Source of the DNA: Gammaproteobacteria bacterium
Lineage (GTDB): Bacteria; Pseudomonadota; Gammaproteobacteria; Methylococcales; Methylococcaceae
DNA: 64,000 nucleotides
Assembly: GCA_009922685.1 (NCBI GenBank)
Contig: RFVA01000003.1
Coordinates: forward strand, 1-64,000
Reading direction: 5' to 3'
This document shows positions 30,401 through 37,968 of the stretch, piece after piece. A program made the translations under genes and the position numbers. The first letter of the stretch is position 1. Every line of letters starts with the position of its first letter. The notes under the pieces were generated by a model. That model was not told the DNA's origin. It saw only the letters and a list, made by a program, of their open reading frames with translations, and did not search any database.

Positions 30401-30898
30401 TATGGCAAATCCACTGCTGGACTGGTTATAGGAGCCAGGCGTCGCAAGGGTGATTATATTATTGCTCAGGGTTGCCCCGACCGTGTTTCCCACCAAGGCG
30501 ACAGTGCCTGCGAAGCCACTGAAATTATAGACGGATCCCAAATCCACGTAGTTGAAGAGTAGGTAGGGATCCGTGACCGGCGTTGAGAAGGTGACGCTCT
30601 GGTTCTGGGCGCTACCATTACAGTTATAGCCAATTGAGATGGCTGCATCGGGGTAGAGCGTTCCAAGGTTTGAAGGGAGAATTTGTTGCCACGTTCCAGG
30701 AAAAATCTGCGTTGAATTTCCAACGCCAACGGTCGTTAAGTTGAGGTTGACCGCGCCCATAGTGCCGGTTGCTGAATTGCCTCCAGCTGATCCAGCCACC
30801 CATGTTGCGGAGAAGAGCGCGGCATGGGCTATCGATGGCGACAAGAAGATGCCGATCAGGGCAAGCTTGATGAAGAGGGGGGATATTGGCTTTCGCAT
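27461..30898 (-). CDS. Large repeat-rich surface protein with IPTL-CTERM sorting tail
   Basis: An 1145-residue exported protein. A signal peptide (residues 1-27, ending IAHA-A) is followed by a domain of unknown type (28-200). A cysteine-bearing repeat segment (about 200-270, with GGTCGGTFSGNTYTT and QDCTVTASF) is of a kind often seen in such proteins. Ten tandem repeats of about 84 residues follow (271-1107), each with a STSGGSGTG-like motif, SGPCTLNG and G-x-C-x-V-x-ATKAADGTY; the paired cysteines suggest one disulfide per repeat. The end has IPTLSEW (from 1117), a hydrophobic helix and the basic RLNR, the architecture of an IPTL-CTERM sorting signal. Known IPTL tails are thought to be processed by an exosortase; none is in this window. 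Likely an adhesin or extracellular matrix protein, by inference. No strong ribosome site precedes ATG 30898. Confidence 0.88.
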   Translation of the reverse strand: MRKPISPLFIKLALIGIFLSPSIAHAALFSATWVAGSAGGNSATGTMGAVNLNLTTVGVGNSTQIFPGTWQQILPSNLGTLYPDAAISIGYNCNGSAQNQSVTFSTPVTDPYLLFNYVDLGSVYNFSGFAGTVALVGNTVGATLSNNIITLATPGSYNQSSSGFAIQLPGTYSSINYTITNPSCNSGHDSAGFDVAETGFSITPTIGAHGTVTPNQVITVLPNTKASFSVTPDNGYVANMGGTCGGTFSGNTYTTSTVTQDCTVTASFVTNPQAQLNLNANPTGITVSSTSTLTTNGGSGTGAISYNVSGPCTINGNTLTGTAIGSCLVTATKGGDVTFAPATSNTVTVDVSLVQQPALLLSASNTGISIGGTSTLSTTGGSGSGVVSYYVISGLCTLNGAVVTATGAGECKLGANKAADATYASVTSNEVTIHVDLAPQATLELYADKTSILVGQNSYLSTVGGSGTGSVYYSVIDGPCTITASVLHGLAQGTCKVQATKFADLTYNQTTSNIVNVLVDLNLQQSLNLYPNPTGIAIGGISGLATSGGSGTGAVTFKVLSGPCTLSGNQLTSKAAGLCQVSASKEADGTYAKTSSNVASVYVVLAPQAALNLTASNTGIAVGSTSTLSTSGGSGTGTVAYQVLSGPCTLNGALLTGSGAGTCRVSATKAADGTYAQTSSNEESVYVVLAPQSALTLLANPTGIAIGGISGLATSGGSGSGIVTYELISGSCTLSGNQLTGKAPGLCQVLATKAADSTFAETKSNIESVYVVLAPQATLNLTASNTGIAVGSTSTLSTSGGSGTGTVAYQVLSGPCTLNGALLTGTGVGICRVSATKAADGTYAETSSNVASVYVVLAPQPILTLTANPSPLIVGGTSNLSTLGGAGSGNVTYLFLNGPCTLNNAQLIGKATGTCQVQATKSADGTYAALSSNIVSVLVSLAPQTPLNLSASNTSISIGSTSTLSTSGGSGNGAISYRVVSGPCLLNGGVLTGSGAGTCLMSASKAADGSYAATTSNSVSVLVNLIPQAGLNLTISTPSMMPGETATLTVTGGSGTGAVFYEVLSGPCTLNGNSLIGRGPGSCVVRATKAQSNGYAETTSNSVVESVTAPAPTPEPIPTLSEWEKITMMLLMFLTVGWFGQRLNR
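27578..30088 (-). repeat. Ten tandem Ig-like coding repeats, about 252 nt each
   Basis: The repeats lie within the IPTL-CTERM gene. Period is about 84 codons. Repeats 4+5 and 6+7 (counted from the N-terminus) are much more alike than the rest. For example, sequence from 28381 recurs from 28885, an offset of exactly 504 nt (two repeats), with only scattered substitutions over some 200 nt. This indicates a recent two-repeat duplication or gene conversion. Confidence 0.85.
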
Positions 30899-31440
30899 GT
30901 TGTTTGGGCTTTATTTTCAAATTCTCGGGAGGGCGTCATTGGTCATAGCCGAGCATTCGCGGACAAGAACCCCATTGCCGGCTAATTTCTTGCACTATGT
31001 CACGCTTGATAGAAGCCCATCTCGCGATAGACCATCGGCTTCAAATCAAAACCATAAATTCTGCGTTTTTTATACCGGACTTGCGGTATGCACGCATCAT
31101 TAACATGGATAAGGCTGCGCGTATGGGGTCTTCTCTTTCCGTGATAGCAAATGCAGCTGCCTTAGTGAAAATCAAAGGTTAGTTTTCAACCAGTATATTG
31201 CGATAATTTTGACACATTTCGCCCTGCGGAAACCATACGGTGTTCGGTGCTATAAGGTGGAAGCTGATCTTAAAAAATACTCGCTGTTCGAACGGAGTGG
31301 ATCTTATGGCGGTCTAGGGGGAACCCAAGAATGGGGGCTCCGCTGCTGTGGGGTCCTGAGGAGCGGGATTTTCTGGGAAAGATTTAAAGATTCGAGCGAG
31401 CTGATTGATCCTAGGCTGATGCCTCCGACAAATGAGAGGC
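30899..31440. other. Non-coding stretch between the IPTL-CTERM gene and tRNA-Phe
   Basis: About 540 nt. Short open frames exist on both strands but none resembles a protein. A TTGACA at 31209-31214 lacks a convincing -10 partner. The promoter of the large repeat gene (minus strand) should lie in the left part; I cannot point to it. No tRNA remnant or attachment-site copy was found by eye. Confidence 0.45.
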
Positions 31441-31465
31441 ATAAAAAAACCCACCGCAGTGAGCC
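31441..31465 (-). terminator. Terminator of tRNA-Phe
   Basis: On the minus strand CTCAC-TGCG-GTGGG forms a short stem-loop (one G-T pair) immediately followed by seven T residues. It begins about 18 nt after the tRNA 3' end. Confidence 0.65.
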
Positions 31466-31482
31466 TGTTCTCTTCATATGAA

Positions 31483-31558
31483 TGGTGGCCAAGGACGGAA
31501 TCGAACCGCCGACACGGGGATTTTCAATCCCCTGCTCTACCAACTGAGCTACTTGGCC
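31483..31558 (-). tRNA. tRNA-Phe (GAA)
   Basis: A 76-nt cloverleaf on the minus strand. The acceptor arm GGCCAAG pairs with CTTGGCC. The D-arm contains AGCTCAGTTGGTAGAGC. The anticodon arm GGGGA-TTGAAAA-TCCCC gives anticodon GAA, and the T-arm has GGTTCGATTCC. The 3' ACCA is encoded (31486-31483). It has its own promoter upstream and a hairpin terminator downstream, so it appears to be a single-gene transcript. Confidence 0.98.
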
Positions 31559-31578
31559 AAGTCCCTAATCAGTCAGTT

Positions 31579-31607
31579 ATTAAACGCCCAAAACGCCTTT
31601 TCGTCAA
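31579..31607 (-). promoter_or_regulatory. Sigma-70 promoter of tRNA-Phe
   Basis: Reading the minus strand, TTGACG (31607-31602), a 17-nt spacer and TTTAAT (31584-31579) lie just upstream of the tRNA 5' end at 31558. Spacing and near-consensus boxes fit a strong housekeeping promoter. Confidence 0.8.
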
Positions 31608-31648
31608 GACATCAGGATCGTTTTGACTCTCCCTTATCGGGCTGTTTC

Positions 31649-32794
31649 TTATTGAAGTCTGCAGGTAGATTCAGGCTGATCGGTCCCAAGGGTGTCGAGT
31701 TCATTCGTGGGGTGGAGGTAACCCTCAATCGGGGCGAGGGCCACGGTACCGCGTTCTGCACCAAGGATGAGGGGTTGGCGAAGTTGCTGATCCCAGCTTC
31801 TAAAGGACAGGGGGACCCCCTTGAATCCGCCTAACGCAAAATCCTCCCCTAGAAGGAAAGACTTTATGCTTTGGAGGTCTGTGGATTTGGTCCTTGTCGC
31901 TGATTCCCCTATCGCTCTGACCGAAAGCCAAGCAGCATAGTCTTTGGAGGGCACCAGACCACTGGTGCCGACGACCGGTCTTGGGAGCCAGGTCCTGTAT
32001 GGAAAAAGATCACCGAGTGAGCGTTCGGTATCGATCACGACCAAGGCGTCATAGTCCGTATCTTGCGTGAAGACTGGAATTTCAGATTCTGGGGTGCGTC
32101 GTTCATCGAAGGTATGGGACCAAGGTTTGTCGGCCACGATTTTGGCGCCGAATTTTTTGGCAGACTTCCTGATGGCATCCGCATACAAGGCATCTTCAGG
32201 TTGGCTTTGGGTGACGAGGAACCATTTCTGCCAGCGTTTTTTCCCTAGATACTGAGCGAGGGCATCGGCCTTCATGGCGTGGCTAGGGAGAATGTGGAGA
32301 AGGTTCTTCCTACAATCAGCCCCTCGAAGGCGATCCTCACTAGAGGATATATTGAACAAGAGGACGCCTGCGGCTTCAGGAAGGCTCGCAAGGGTGATTT
32401 GCTCCTCCGCGTTAAGATCAAGCAGAAAGAGCTGATGCCCCTCCTTTAAAAGGGACTTGAACCGATCGCTGAGGGAATCTTCGAGGGGGATCTCAATACG
32501 CTTCAGTGAAAAGGTTTGGCCTGTGAATTGGCCCGTGGTGTTGTTGTCAATAATCCCAAGCTCACCACCTTTGATGCCTTCATCAGCAATCAGCGGATCA
32601 AAAAATGGTCGGACCTCGGGATTCCCTTTCAGATGTTTCAGGTAAACGAGGGTTAGGGGTTTGGAAGAGGGCTTAAGGTTCTCTTGCCCTTGGCTGACTG
32701 GACTGCTGGTCTTTTTGACTTTTTGCGCCGAGGCAAAAGGACTCAAAAAGAGCCCCATGGCCAAAAGAACAGAAATTAGCCGTGGTGAATACAT
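31649..32794 (-). CDS. Periplasmic substrate-binding protein of the PQQ-dependent alcohol oxidation type
   Basis: A 381-residue exported type 1 binding protein with signal peptide (cleavage near ASA-QKV). It closely resembles the binding proteins that accompany PQQ-dependent alcohol dehydrogenase systems: SSSEDRLRGADCRKNLLHILPS, FDERRTPESEIPVFTQ, YRTWLPRPVVGTSGLVP, DYAAWLSVRAIGE, GFKGVPLSFR and the C-terminal HPTNELDTLG. From memory of that family, about 30 residues are missing between GLVP and DYAAW, an in-frame gap near 31950. No PQQ synthesis, cytochrome or alcohol dehydrogenase gene is nearby. It starts 3 nt after the rapZ stop. Confidence 0.78.
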   Translation of the reverse strand: MYSPRLISVLLAMGLFLSPFASAQKVKKTSSPVSQGQENLKPSSKPLTLVYLKHLKGNPEVRPFFDPLIADEGIKGGELGIIDNNTTGQFTGQTFSLKRIEIPLEDSLSDRFKSLLKEGHQLFLLDLNAEEQITLASLPEAAGVLLFNISSSEDRLRGADCRKNLLHILPSHAMKADALAQYLGKKRWQKWFLVTQSQPEDALYADAIRKSAKKFGAKIVADKPWSHTFDERRTPESEIPVFTQDTDYDALVVIDTERSLGDLFPYRTWLPRPVVGTSGLVPSKDYAAWLSVRAIGESATRTKSTDLQSIKSFLLGEDFALGGFKGVPLSFRSWDQQLRQPLILGAERGTVALAPIEGYLHPTNELDTLGTDQPESTCRLQ

Positions 32795-32797
32795 CTT

Positions 32798-33655
32798 CTA
32801 GTGGAGATCTCGATGGCGGACGAGGAGATCATAGCGATCAGAATTGAGCCGCTTGCCGAGCGCTTCTGTGAGGTAGACGGAGCGGTGCTGCCCGCCGGTA
32901 CAACCAATGGCAATCGTCAGGTAGCTTCTATTTTCAGAGGCAAAACGAGGCGCCCACCGGGACATGAAGTGAACCACGTCATGAAGAAACTCCTGAACCT
33001 CGGGAATAGGGTCAAGGAATGCCTCAACTTCAGGGTCGCAGCCGGTCTTGGCCCTCAAGGCAGGTTCCCAGTGGGGATTAGGAAGACAACGAGCATCAAA
33101 GATGAAGTCGGCGTCAAAGGGAACGCCGTTCTTGAAACCAAAGGAAATACAGGTCACCGACATGCGATGATCGCGCTTCGCCCCCACCCGGTCTCTGATG
33201 AGGTCTCTTAATTGATGAATGTTGGTATGGCTGGTGTCGATGATCAGATCGGCCCGGCTCGCAATAGGGGCTAAAAGGCGTTGCTCCCGCTCAATAGCTT
33301 CGGTCAGGGAGTGGGTGCTGTCGGTGAGTGGGTGTTTCCGTCGGGTCTCACTGAAGCGTTTCAGAAGACTCTCGACCCCTGATTTAAGGAAGAGAACCTG
33401 ACATGAAATCCCGAGCTGACCGGCAAGCTCCAGGGTTTTGGGGAATTGTTCAAGGCTCTCACAGCGACTCCTGGCATCGATACTGATGGCCACCTTCTGG
33501 TAGTCCTGTTGGCCTTTAGTCATGGCTTCCCGGACGAAAGGCTCAAAAAGAGCAACGGGAAGATTGTCGATACAGTAGTAACCACTGTCTTCGAGGGTCT
33601 CAAGGGCAATGCTTTTGCCCGACCCTGATAAGCCACTGACGATGATCAGGTCCAC
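32798..33655 (-). CDS. rapZ: RNase adapter protein RapZ
   Basis: A 285-residue P-loop protein that in E. coli guides RNase E to the GlmZ small RNA and so controls glucosamine-6-phosphate synthase. Visible are Walker A SGLSGSGKSIALETLED, GYYCIDNLP, the SFGFKNGVPFDADFIFDARCLPNP block and the C-terminal IGCTGGQHRSVY. All match full-length RapZ. It normally sits in a rpoN-hpf-ptsN-rapZ cluster; here ptsN is missing and the gap to hpf is 76 nt with a stem-loop. Confidence 0.95.
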   Translation of the reverse strand: MDLIIVSGLSGSGKSIALETLEDSGYYCIDNLPVALFEPFVREAMTKGQQDYQKVAISIDARSRCESLEQFPKTLELAGQLGISCQVLFLKSGVESLLKRFSETRRKHPLTDSTHSLTEAIEREQRLLAPIASRADLIIDTSHTNIHQLRDLIRDRVGAKRDHRMSVTCISFGFKNGVPFDADFIFDARCLPNPHWEPALRAKTGCDPEVEAFLDPIPEVQEFLHDVVHFMSRWAPRFASENRSYLTIAIGCTGGQHRSVYLTEALGKRLNSDRYDLLVRHRDLH

Positions 33656-33677
33656 CGGTTATTCCTCAGATCAATTT

Positions 33678-33706
33678 GGAACGGGTCCAACACATTCACC
33701 CGTTCC
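33678..33706. other. 9-bp stem-loop between hpf and rapZ
   Basis: GGAACGGGT (33678-33686) and ACCCGTTCC (33698-33706) form a perfect 9-bp stem with an 11-nt loop. There is no T run on either side, so it looks more like an mRNA processing or stability element than a terminator. It occupies the place where ptsN is found in relatives. Confidence 0.6.
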
Positions 33707-33731
33707 AGATCATAGACCAGTCGTTCGGAAA

Positions 33732-34025
33732 TTAATGTGACTGGTGCTTTTCTTTGTGCTTAATCAGCTGGCGATCCAGCTTATCGACCAGCGCGTCGAT
33801 GGCCGCATAGAGGTCATCTTGGGTATCCTCTGCAAAAAGGGTTTCGCCTTTGACTTGAATCGTCGCCTCTGCTTTTTGGCCGTGCTTTTCGACTTCGAGG
33901 ACCACGTGGATCTTCATCGCCTGCTCAAAGTGACGCTCAATCCGCGCAAACTTTTCGTGAATATGGTTCTTGAGGGCTTCGGTGACCTGGATGTGGTGTC
34001 CGGTAATATCGATCTGCATAGTCAT
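33732..34025 (-). CDS. hpf: Ribosome hibernation promoting factor
   Basis: A 97-residue short-form HPF/YfiA-type protein that binds the 30S decoding region and helps form inactive 100S ribosomes. It begins MTMQIDITGHHIQVTEALK and has the typical HEKFARIERHFEQAMKIHVVLEVEK and DDLYAAIDALVDKLDRQLIKHKEKH. It follows rpoN by 18 nt, the standard rpoN-hpf arrangement. Confidence 0.96.
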   Translation of the reverse strand: MTMQIDITGHHIQVTEALKNHIHEKFARIERHFEQAMKIHVVLEVEKHGQKAEATIQVKGETLFAEDTQDDLYAAIDALVDKLDRQLIKHKEKHQSH

Positions 34026-34043
34026 GTCCGTTAATGGTCGTGG

Positions 34044-35510
34044 TTAAAAAATTTGTTTGCGTTCGCTGGAAGAGGCGATGCCCATGGCTTCACGATACTT
34101 GGCGATGGTCCTTCGCGCCACATTGATACCGCGGTCTTGAAGCATCTTGGCGAGGGCTTCATCACTCAAAGGCTTATGGATGTCTTCGCCGCTGATGATC
34201 TCCTTGAGATGGGCCTTGATCGCAGTGGCAGAGCATTCACCGCCACTTTGGGTCGAGACATGACTCGAAAAGAAGTACTTGAATTCAAAGATACCGTTGG
34301 GGGTATGCATGTACTTTTGAGTCGTGACCCTTGAAATCGTCGATTCATGCATCTCGACTTCTTCAGCGATATCTCGAAGCACGAGGGGTTTCATGGCCAC
34401 TGGGCCATCATCTAGAAAGGCTTGTTGATGATCAATGATGCTTCGTGCGACCTTCAACAGGGTTTCATTGCGACTTTGTAGGCTTTTGATGAACCACCGG
34501 GCCTCCTGGAGGTGGTTGCGCATGGTGGTGTTGTCCGCGCTATTGTCCGCGCGGCGGACCATCCCCGAATAGTAAGGATTGACCCTCAATTTTGGCGCAA
34601 TATCGGGATTCAGTTTGACCGTCCAGCGATCCTTGGATCGCACCACATAAACATCCGGTGTGATGTACTGGGCATCATCGTTATGAACGGTGAGCCCAGG
34701 TTTGGGTTCAAGGGTTCGAATCAATAGAACGACAGCACTCAATGCTTCATCTTCAAGGCCGGTGGTGCGTTTAAGTGCGCCAATATCGCGTTTCGCCAGA
34801 AGCTCCAGATGCCCCTTGACCATCTCGAGAGCCTCCTCCCTGTAAGGCGTTTCAAAGGGCAGTTGGCGTAACTGGATGGCCAGGCAATCAGCGAGATCAA
34901 GGGCCCCGATGCCGGGCGGATCAAAGCTCTGAATACGATGCAGAACCGCCTCAACCTCATCGAGCTCTAGGGCTGGGATTTGGTGCAAAAGCCCCTGATG
35001 CAGGTCCTCTAGCGTGCTGCCGAGATAGCCATCATCATTGATGCTATCGATTAAGGTGGTCGCAATGGCGTAGTCACGGTCGCTGAAGCGGGCCAACTCC
35101 ATTTGCCAGGTCAGCTGGTCATGGAGGTTTTCACCGACGGCGCGGTTTAAGGCGTAATCATCGACCTCGGCACCTTGGGAGCCGGTCGAATTCATTTGGG
35201 GAAGGGTGTCATAGAGTTCTTCCCAGGAGACATCGACGGCGAGTTCACTTGGAATATCGGCGGCGGCATCCATGTCCTTTAGTTCCCGATAATCGGTGGT
35301 CGTATCCGTCAGCGTCGGCGAGGTGGATTCCTGGCTGCCTGGCGTTTGAACCTCTTCTTCAGATACTTCCAGCATCATATTGGAATCAAGCGCCTCCTGA
35401 ATTTCACTCTGCAAGTCCATGCTCGACAACTGCAGCAGCTTGATGGCTTGCTGCAGTTGGGGGGTCATCGCTAGGTGCTGACCCATTCGGAGTTGCAAAG
35501 ACTGTTTCAT
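34044..35510 (-). CDS. rpoN: RNA polymerase sigma-54 factor RpoN
   Basis: The sigma-54 factor, directing RNA polymerase to -24/-12 promoters with enhancer-binding activators. The 488-residue protein has the glutamine-rich region I (MKQSLQLRMGQHLAMTPQLQQ), an acidic linker, the core-binding domain, the HTH region (HESTISRVTTQKYM), and the RpoN box ARRTIAKYREAM near the C-terminus. It is complete. It lies between lptB and hpf as in most gammaproteobacteria. Confidence 0.97.
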   Translation of the reverse strand: MKQSLQLRMGQHLAMTPQLQQAIKLLQLSSMDLQSEIQEALDSNMMLEVSEEEVQTPGSQESTSPTLTDTTTDYRELKDMDAAADIPSELAVDVSWEELYDTLPQMNSTGSQGAEVDDYALNRAVGENLHDQLTWQMELARFSDRDYAIATTLIDSINDDGYLGSTLEDLHQGLLHQIPALELDEVEAVLHRIQSFDPPGIGALDLADCLAIQLRQLPFETPYREEALEMVKGHLELLAKRDIGALKRTTGLEDEALSAVVLLIRTLEPKPGLTVHNDDAQYITPDVYVVRSKDRWTVKLNPDIAPKLRVNPYYSGMVRRADNSADNTTMRNHLQEARWFIKSLQSRNETLLKVARSIIDHQQAFLDDGPVAMKPLVLRDIAEEVEMHESTISRVTTQKYMHTPNGIFEFKYFFSSHVSTQSGGECSATAIKAHLKEIISGEDIHKPLSDEALAKMLQDRGINVARRTIAKYREAMGIASSSERKQIF

Positions 35511-35573
35511 GAGAACGTTGAGCGCATTGGAAGGAAACGATAAAAAGGCTAAAGGGTTATAAAGAATGCCCGG

Positions 35574-36299
35574 CTACATGGAGAAGTTTTCACCGAGATA
35601 GACCTGACGAACTTCAGGGTTGTGGATGATCTCCTCTGCGCTGCCTTCAGCGATGACTCGGCCCCCGGCGAGAATATAGGCGCGATCGCAAGTCCCTAAG
35701 GTTTCTCTCACGTTGTGTTCCGTGATCAAAATACCAATACCGCGGGCCCTCAGGTGGACGATAATTTTTTGGATATCGATAATGGAAATGGGATCAACAC
35801 CAGCAAAAGGCTCATCCAGCAGCATAAAACGTGGCTCGCAGGCCAGTGCACGGGCAATTTCAACCCGGCGTCTTTCGCCCCCCGAGAGGCCCATAGCGGG
35901 TTGGTTGCGAAGATGTCCCACACTAAACTCCTCAAGGAGTTCCCCGGCAATCAGTTCCCGTTGGCCATGCGTCAGTTCTTTACGAAGCTCGAGGACGGCC
36001 AAGAGGTTTTCAGCCACGGTCAGCTTTCTAAAAATGGAGGGTTCCTGGGGCAAATAGCCAATACCAAGACGAGCCCGCTCATGCATCGGCAGGTGGGTGA
36101 TGTCTTCGTTATCCAGCCTAATATCGCCTTCATCCGGACTGATAAGCCCGACGATCATGTAAAAACTAGTGGTTTTACCGGCACCATTAGGACCCAGAAG
36201 TCCGACGATTTCCCCGGTATTGATCGTGACCGAGACACCGTCCACCACATTTCGGCGGTGGTAGCGCTTAACAATATGGTGCGTTGAGAGGATGGCCAT
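35574..36299 (-). CDS. lptB: LPS export ABC transporter ATP-binding protein LptB
   Basis: The ATPase powering LPS extraction with LptF and LptG. The 241-residue protein shows Walker [14 protein letters not shown], the Q-loop [14 protein letters not shown], the signature [15 protein letters not shown], Walker [14 protein letters not shown] and the H-loop TEHNVRETL. It begins 3 nt after the lptA stop. Its permease partners lptF/lptG are at 7-9.3 kb. Confidence 0.97.
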   Translation of the reverse strand: MAILSTHHIVKRYHRRNVVDGVSVTINTGEIVGLLGPNGAGKTTSFYMIVGLISPDEGDIRLDNEDITHLPMHERARLGIGYLPQEPSIFRKLTVAENLLAVLELRKELTHGQRELIAGELLEEFSVGHLRNQPAMGLSGGERRRVEIARALACEPRFMLLDEPFAGVDPISIIDIQKIIVHLRARGIGILITEHNVRETLGTCDRAYILAGGRVIAEGSAEEIIHNPEVRQVYLGENFSM

Positions 36300-36302
36300 G
36301 GC

Positions 36303-36872
36303 TTATTCCGCTTCTTTCGTTTTGGGCAGAATCGTCACATGAACGCGACGATTGCCAGAACGCGTGGATCCGGCTTTATAAACCGAATTCTTGGTGTCGT
36401 ATTCGATGTGTTCGCTGCGGACGGTGTGCTCGCTCGTTTCCGGCGAATGGCCTTCGTAGGTGATCGCTTTGCCATTAAGAATCAGAATGCCTGAATCTGG
36501 AAAGTAATCGATGCGCTCCCCCTCACCATGGTTATCAGCGCCACCGCCATCCGGGGTTTGTTTGATGCGAGCGGGCTTTCCGTAAATGATGACCTGATCC
36601 GCCTGTCCCTTTTGCTGGTTGAGGATCATTTTGGTTCCGATCGCCTCAAGGCTCCCCTGATGGGCCTTCACGCTCCCGTTGTAGACCGTTTCTCCCTTGG
36701 CTTCATCGAAGATCATGTCGTCAGACTCGATCAACATGGGTTCCTTGGAGTCGGAAGTCAGGGCCATGGCGGGCGTGCTCATCATGGCGATCAGGAAGGC
36801 ACCGATCAGCCAGGGGCCAGCGACCCCAGGCGTCCGTTGATTGAACTTAGTTTGATTCGTTCTGTACATCAT
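36303..36872 (-). CDS. lptA: Periplasmic LPS transport protein LptA
   Basis: LptA polymerises into the periplasmic bridge carrying LPS to the outer membrane. With ATG 36872 it has 189 residues. A long N-terminal signal (hydrophobic WLIGAFLIAMMSTPAMA) precedes the OstA-like beta-jellyroll: PMLIESDDMIFDEAKGETVYNGSVKAHQGSL, NGKAITYEG. The frame extends to 36920, but the chosen start already overlaps lptC by 26 nt. The kdsD-kdsC-lptC-lptA-lptB order is conserved. Confidence 0.93.
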   Translation of the reverse strand: MMYRTNQTKFNQRTPGVAGPWLIGAFLIAMMSTPAMALTSDSKEPMLIESDDMIFDEAKGETVYNGSVKAHQGSLEAIGTKMILNQQKGQADQVIIYGKPARIKQTPDGGGADNHGEGERIDYFPDSGILILNGKAITYEGHSPETSEHTVRSEHIEYDTKNSVYKAGSTRSGNRRVHVTILPKTKEAE

Positions 36873-37461
36873 GCTTTCTTCGAACATTGGCAAGGACGCG
36901 GTATTTGAGTTCACTGCCAAAATTGATTTTGGCGCCGGTGCCGGTCATGTAATCGGGGTAGCTGATCACTCGGATGTCTTCATCAGTCTCCGCATAGTCC
37001 TTTTCAGGCTGCGCCCTGACATTCGTGGTTTCTATGCGGATGGTGCGACCGTCCTTATTGGCATCCCTGAGGACCAGAACATCCCCATTCAGAAAAACAA
37101 ACTCACTATCGGAAGGAATCGTGGCGGTTTCCGATCGAATCACCCAAGGGGGTCCGTCCTTCACGAAGAGAGAGATCTCGGGTTTAATCAATTCGGTGAG
37201 GTTCTTTTCCTCGTAATGGATCATTTCAGTCGCAAACAAGAGTTCTTTGGGGTTCCCTTCCTTATCCATCACGGTTCGCCTGAGCCCCTTTGAATAATAA
37301 TCGACTTTTCCTGGCTTGAGTTTCTTTGGGCCTTCATCGGGAGGACCCAGGTGATCTGCAAGCCACCAGGAAATAACCACCATGAAGACCGCAAACAAAT
37401 AGCGCGGCAATTCAAGCAGTGTCTTGAGTGCTTCAATGATAGCTTTCAATGATAGCCTCAA
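36847..37461 (-). CDS. lptC: LPS export periplasmic anchor protein LptC
   Basis: A 204-residue bitopic inner-membrane protein that receives LPS from LptB2FG and hands it to LptA. One N-terminal membrane helix (YLFAVFMVVISWWLADHL) is followed by a periplasmic jellyroll with VDYYSKGLRRTVMDKEGNP, TIPSDSEFVFLNGDV and VISYPDYMTGTGAKI. It overlaps kdsC by 29 nt and lptA by 26 nt, so the operon is tightly coupled. Confidence 0.92.
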   Translation of the reverse strand: MRLSLKAIIEALKTLLELPRYLFAVFMVVISWWLADHLGPPDEGPKKLKPGKVDYYSKGLRRTVMDKEGNPKELLFATEMIHYEEKNLTELIKPEISLFVKDGPPWVIRSETATIPSDSEFVFLNGDVLVLRDANKDGRTIRIETTNVRAQPEKDYAETDEDIRVISYPDYMTGTGAKINFGSELKYRVLANVRRKHDVQNESN

Positions 37462-37966
37462 GCTTATTTTGGGCGGTCAACAGAAGGTCACAGACCTCCC
37501 TGACAGCGCCCATACCACCGGGTTGGGAGGTGATCCAGTGCGCGCTATCTAGAATCGTGAAGTGGCCATCCGCCACCGCAACGGCCAGGCCGACCCGCCG
37601 CAATAGTGGAAGATCAAGGAGGTCATCACCGACAAAAGCGACTTGGTCGGGGGTGATCCCAAGCTCATCCAGAAGCTTTAAAAATATCGGCAACTTGTGC
37701 TCTTGACCCTGAAATACATGGCGAACGCCAAGGCTCTCCATGCGAAGAGCCACCGCTTTGGAATTCCGCCCTGAAATAACCGCGGTGTCGATGCCGGCTC
37801 GCTGGACCAGCTTAATGCCATGGCCATCGCGGGCATGAAAACTCTTCAGTTCCTCGCCCTCTGGCGTGAAATAAAGCCGTCCATCGGTCAAGACACCGTC
37901 GACATCACAGATCAGTAACCGGATGTTTTGAGCCCGTTCAAGAATCGATGGGGAGACCCGGAGCAT
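37433..37966 (-). CDS. kdsC: 3-deoxy-manno-octulosonate-8-phosphatase KdsC
   Basis: A HAD-family phosphatase that removes phosphate from KDO-8-P in LPS core synthesis. The 177-residue protein has the nucleophile motif LLICDVDGVLTDGRLYF, SFHARDGHGIKL, the ISGRNS motif II and the VAFVGDDLLDLPLL metal-binding motif. It starts 3 nt after kdsD and overlaps lptC. Confidence 0.96.
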   Translation of the reverse strand: MLRVSPSILERAQNIRLLICDVDGVLTDGRLYFTPEGEELKSFHARDGHGIKLVQRAGIDTAVISGRNSKAVALRMESLGVRHVFQGQEHKLPIFLKLLDELGITPDQVAFVGDDLLDLPLLRRVGLAVAVADGHFTILDSAHWITSQPGGMGAVREVCDLLLTAQNKLEAIIESYH

Positions 37967-37968
37967 GA

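Noticed and set aside
31202-31440. Short open frames upstream of tRNA-Phe that might be a degraded gene
   Set aside because: Translations are interrupted and resemble no family; kept as non-coding.
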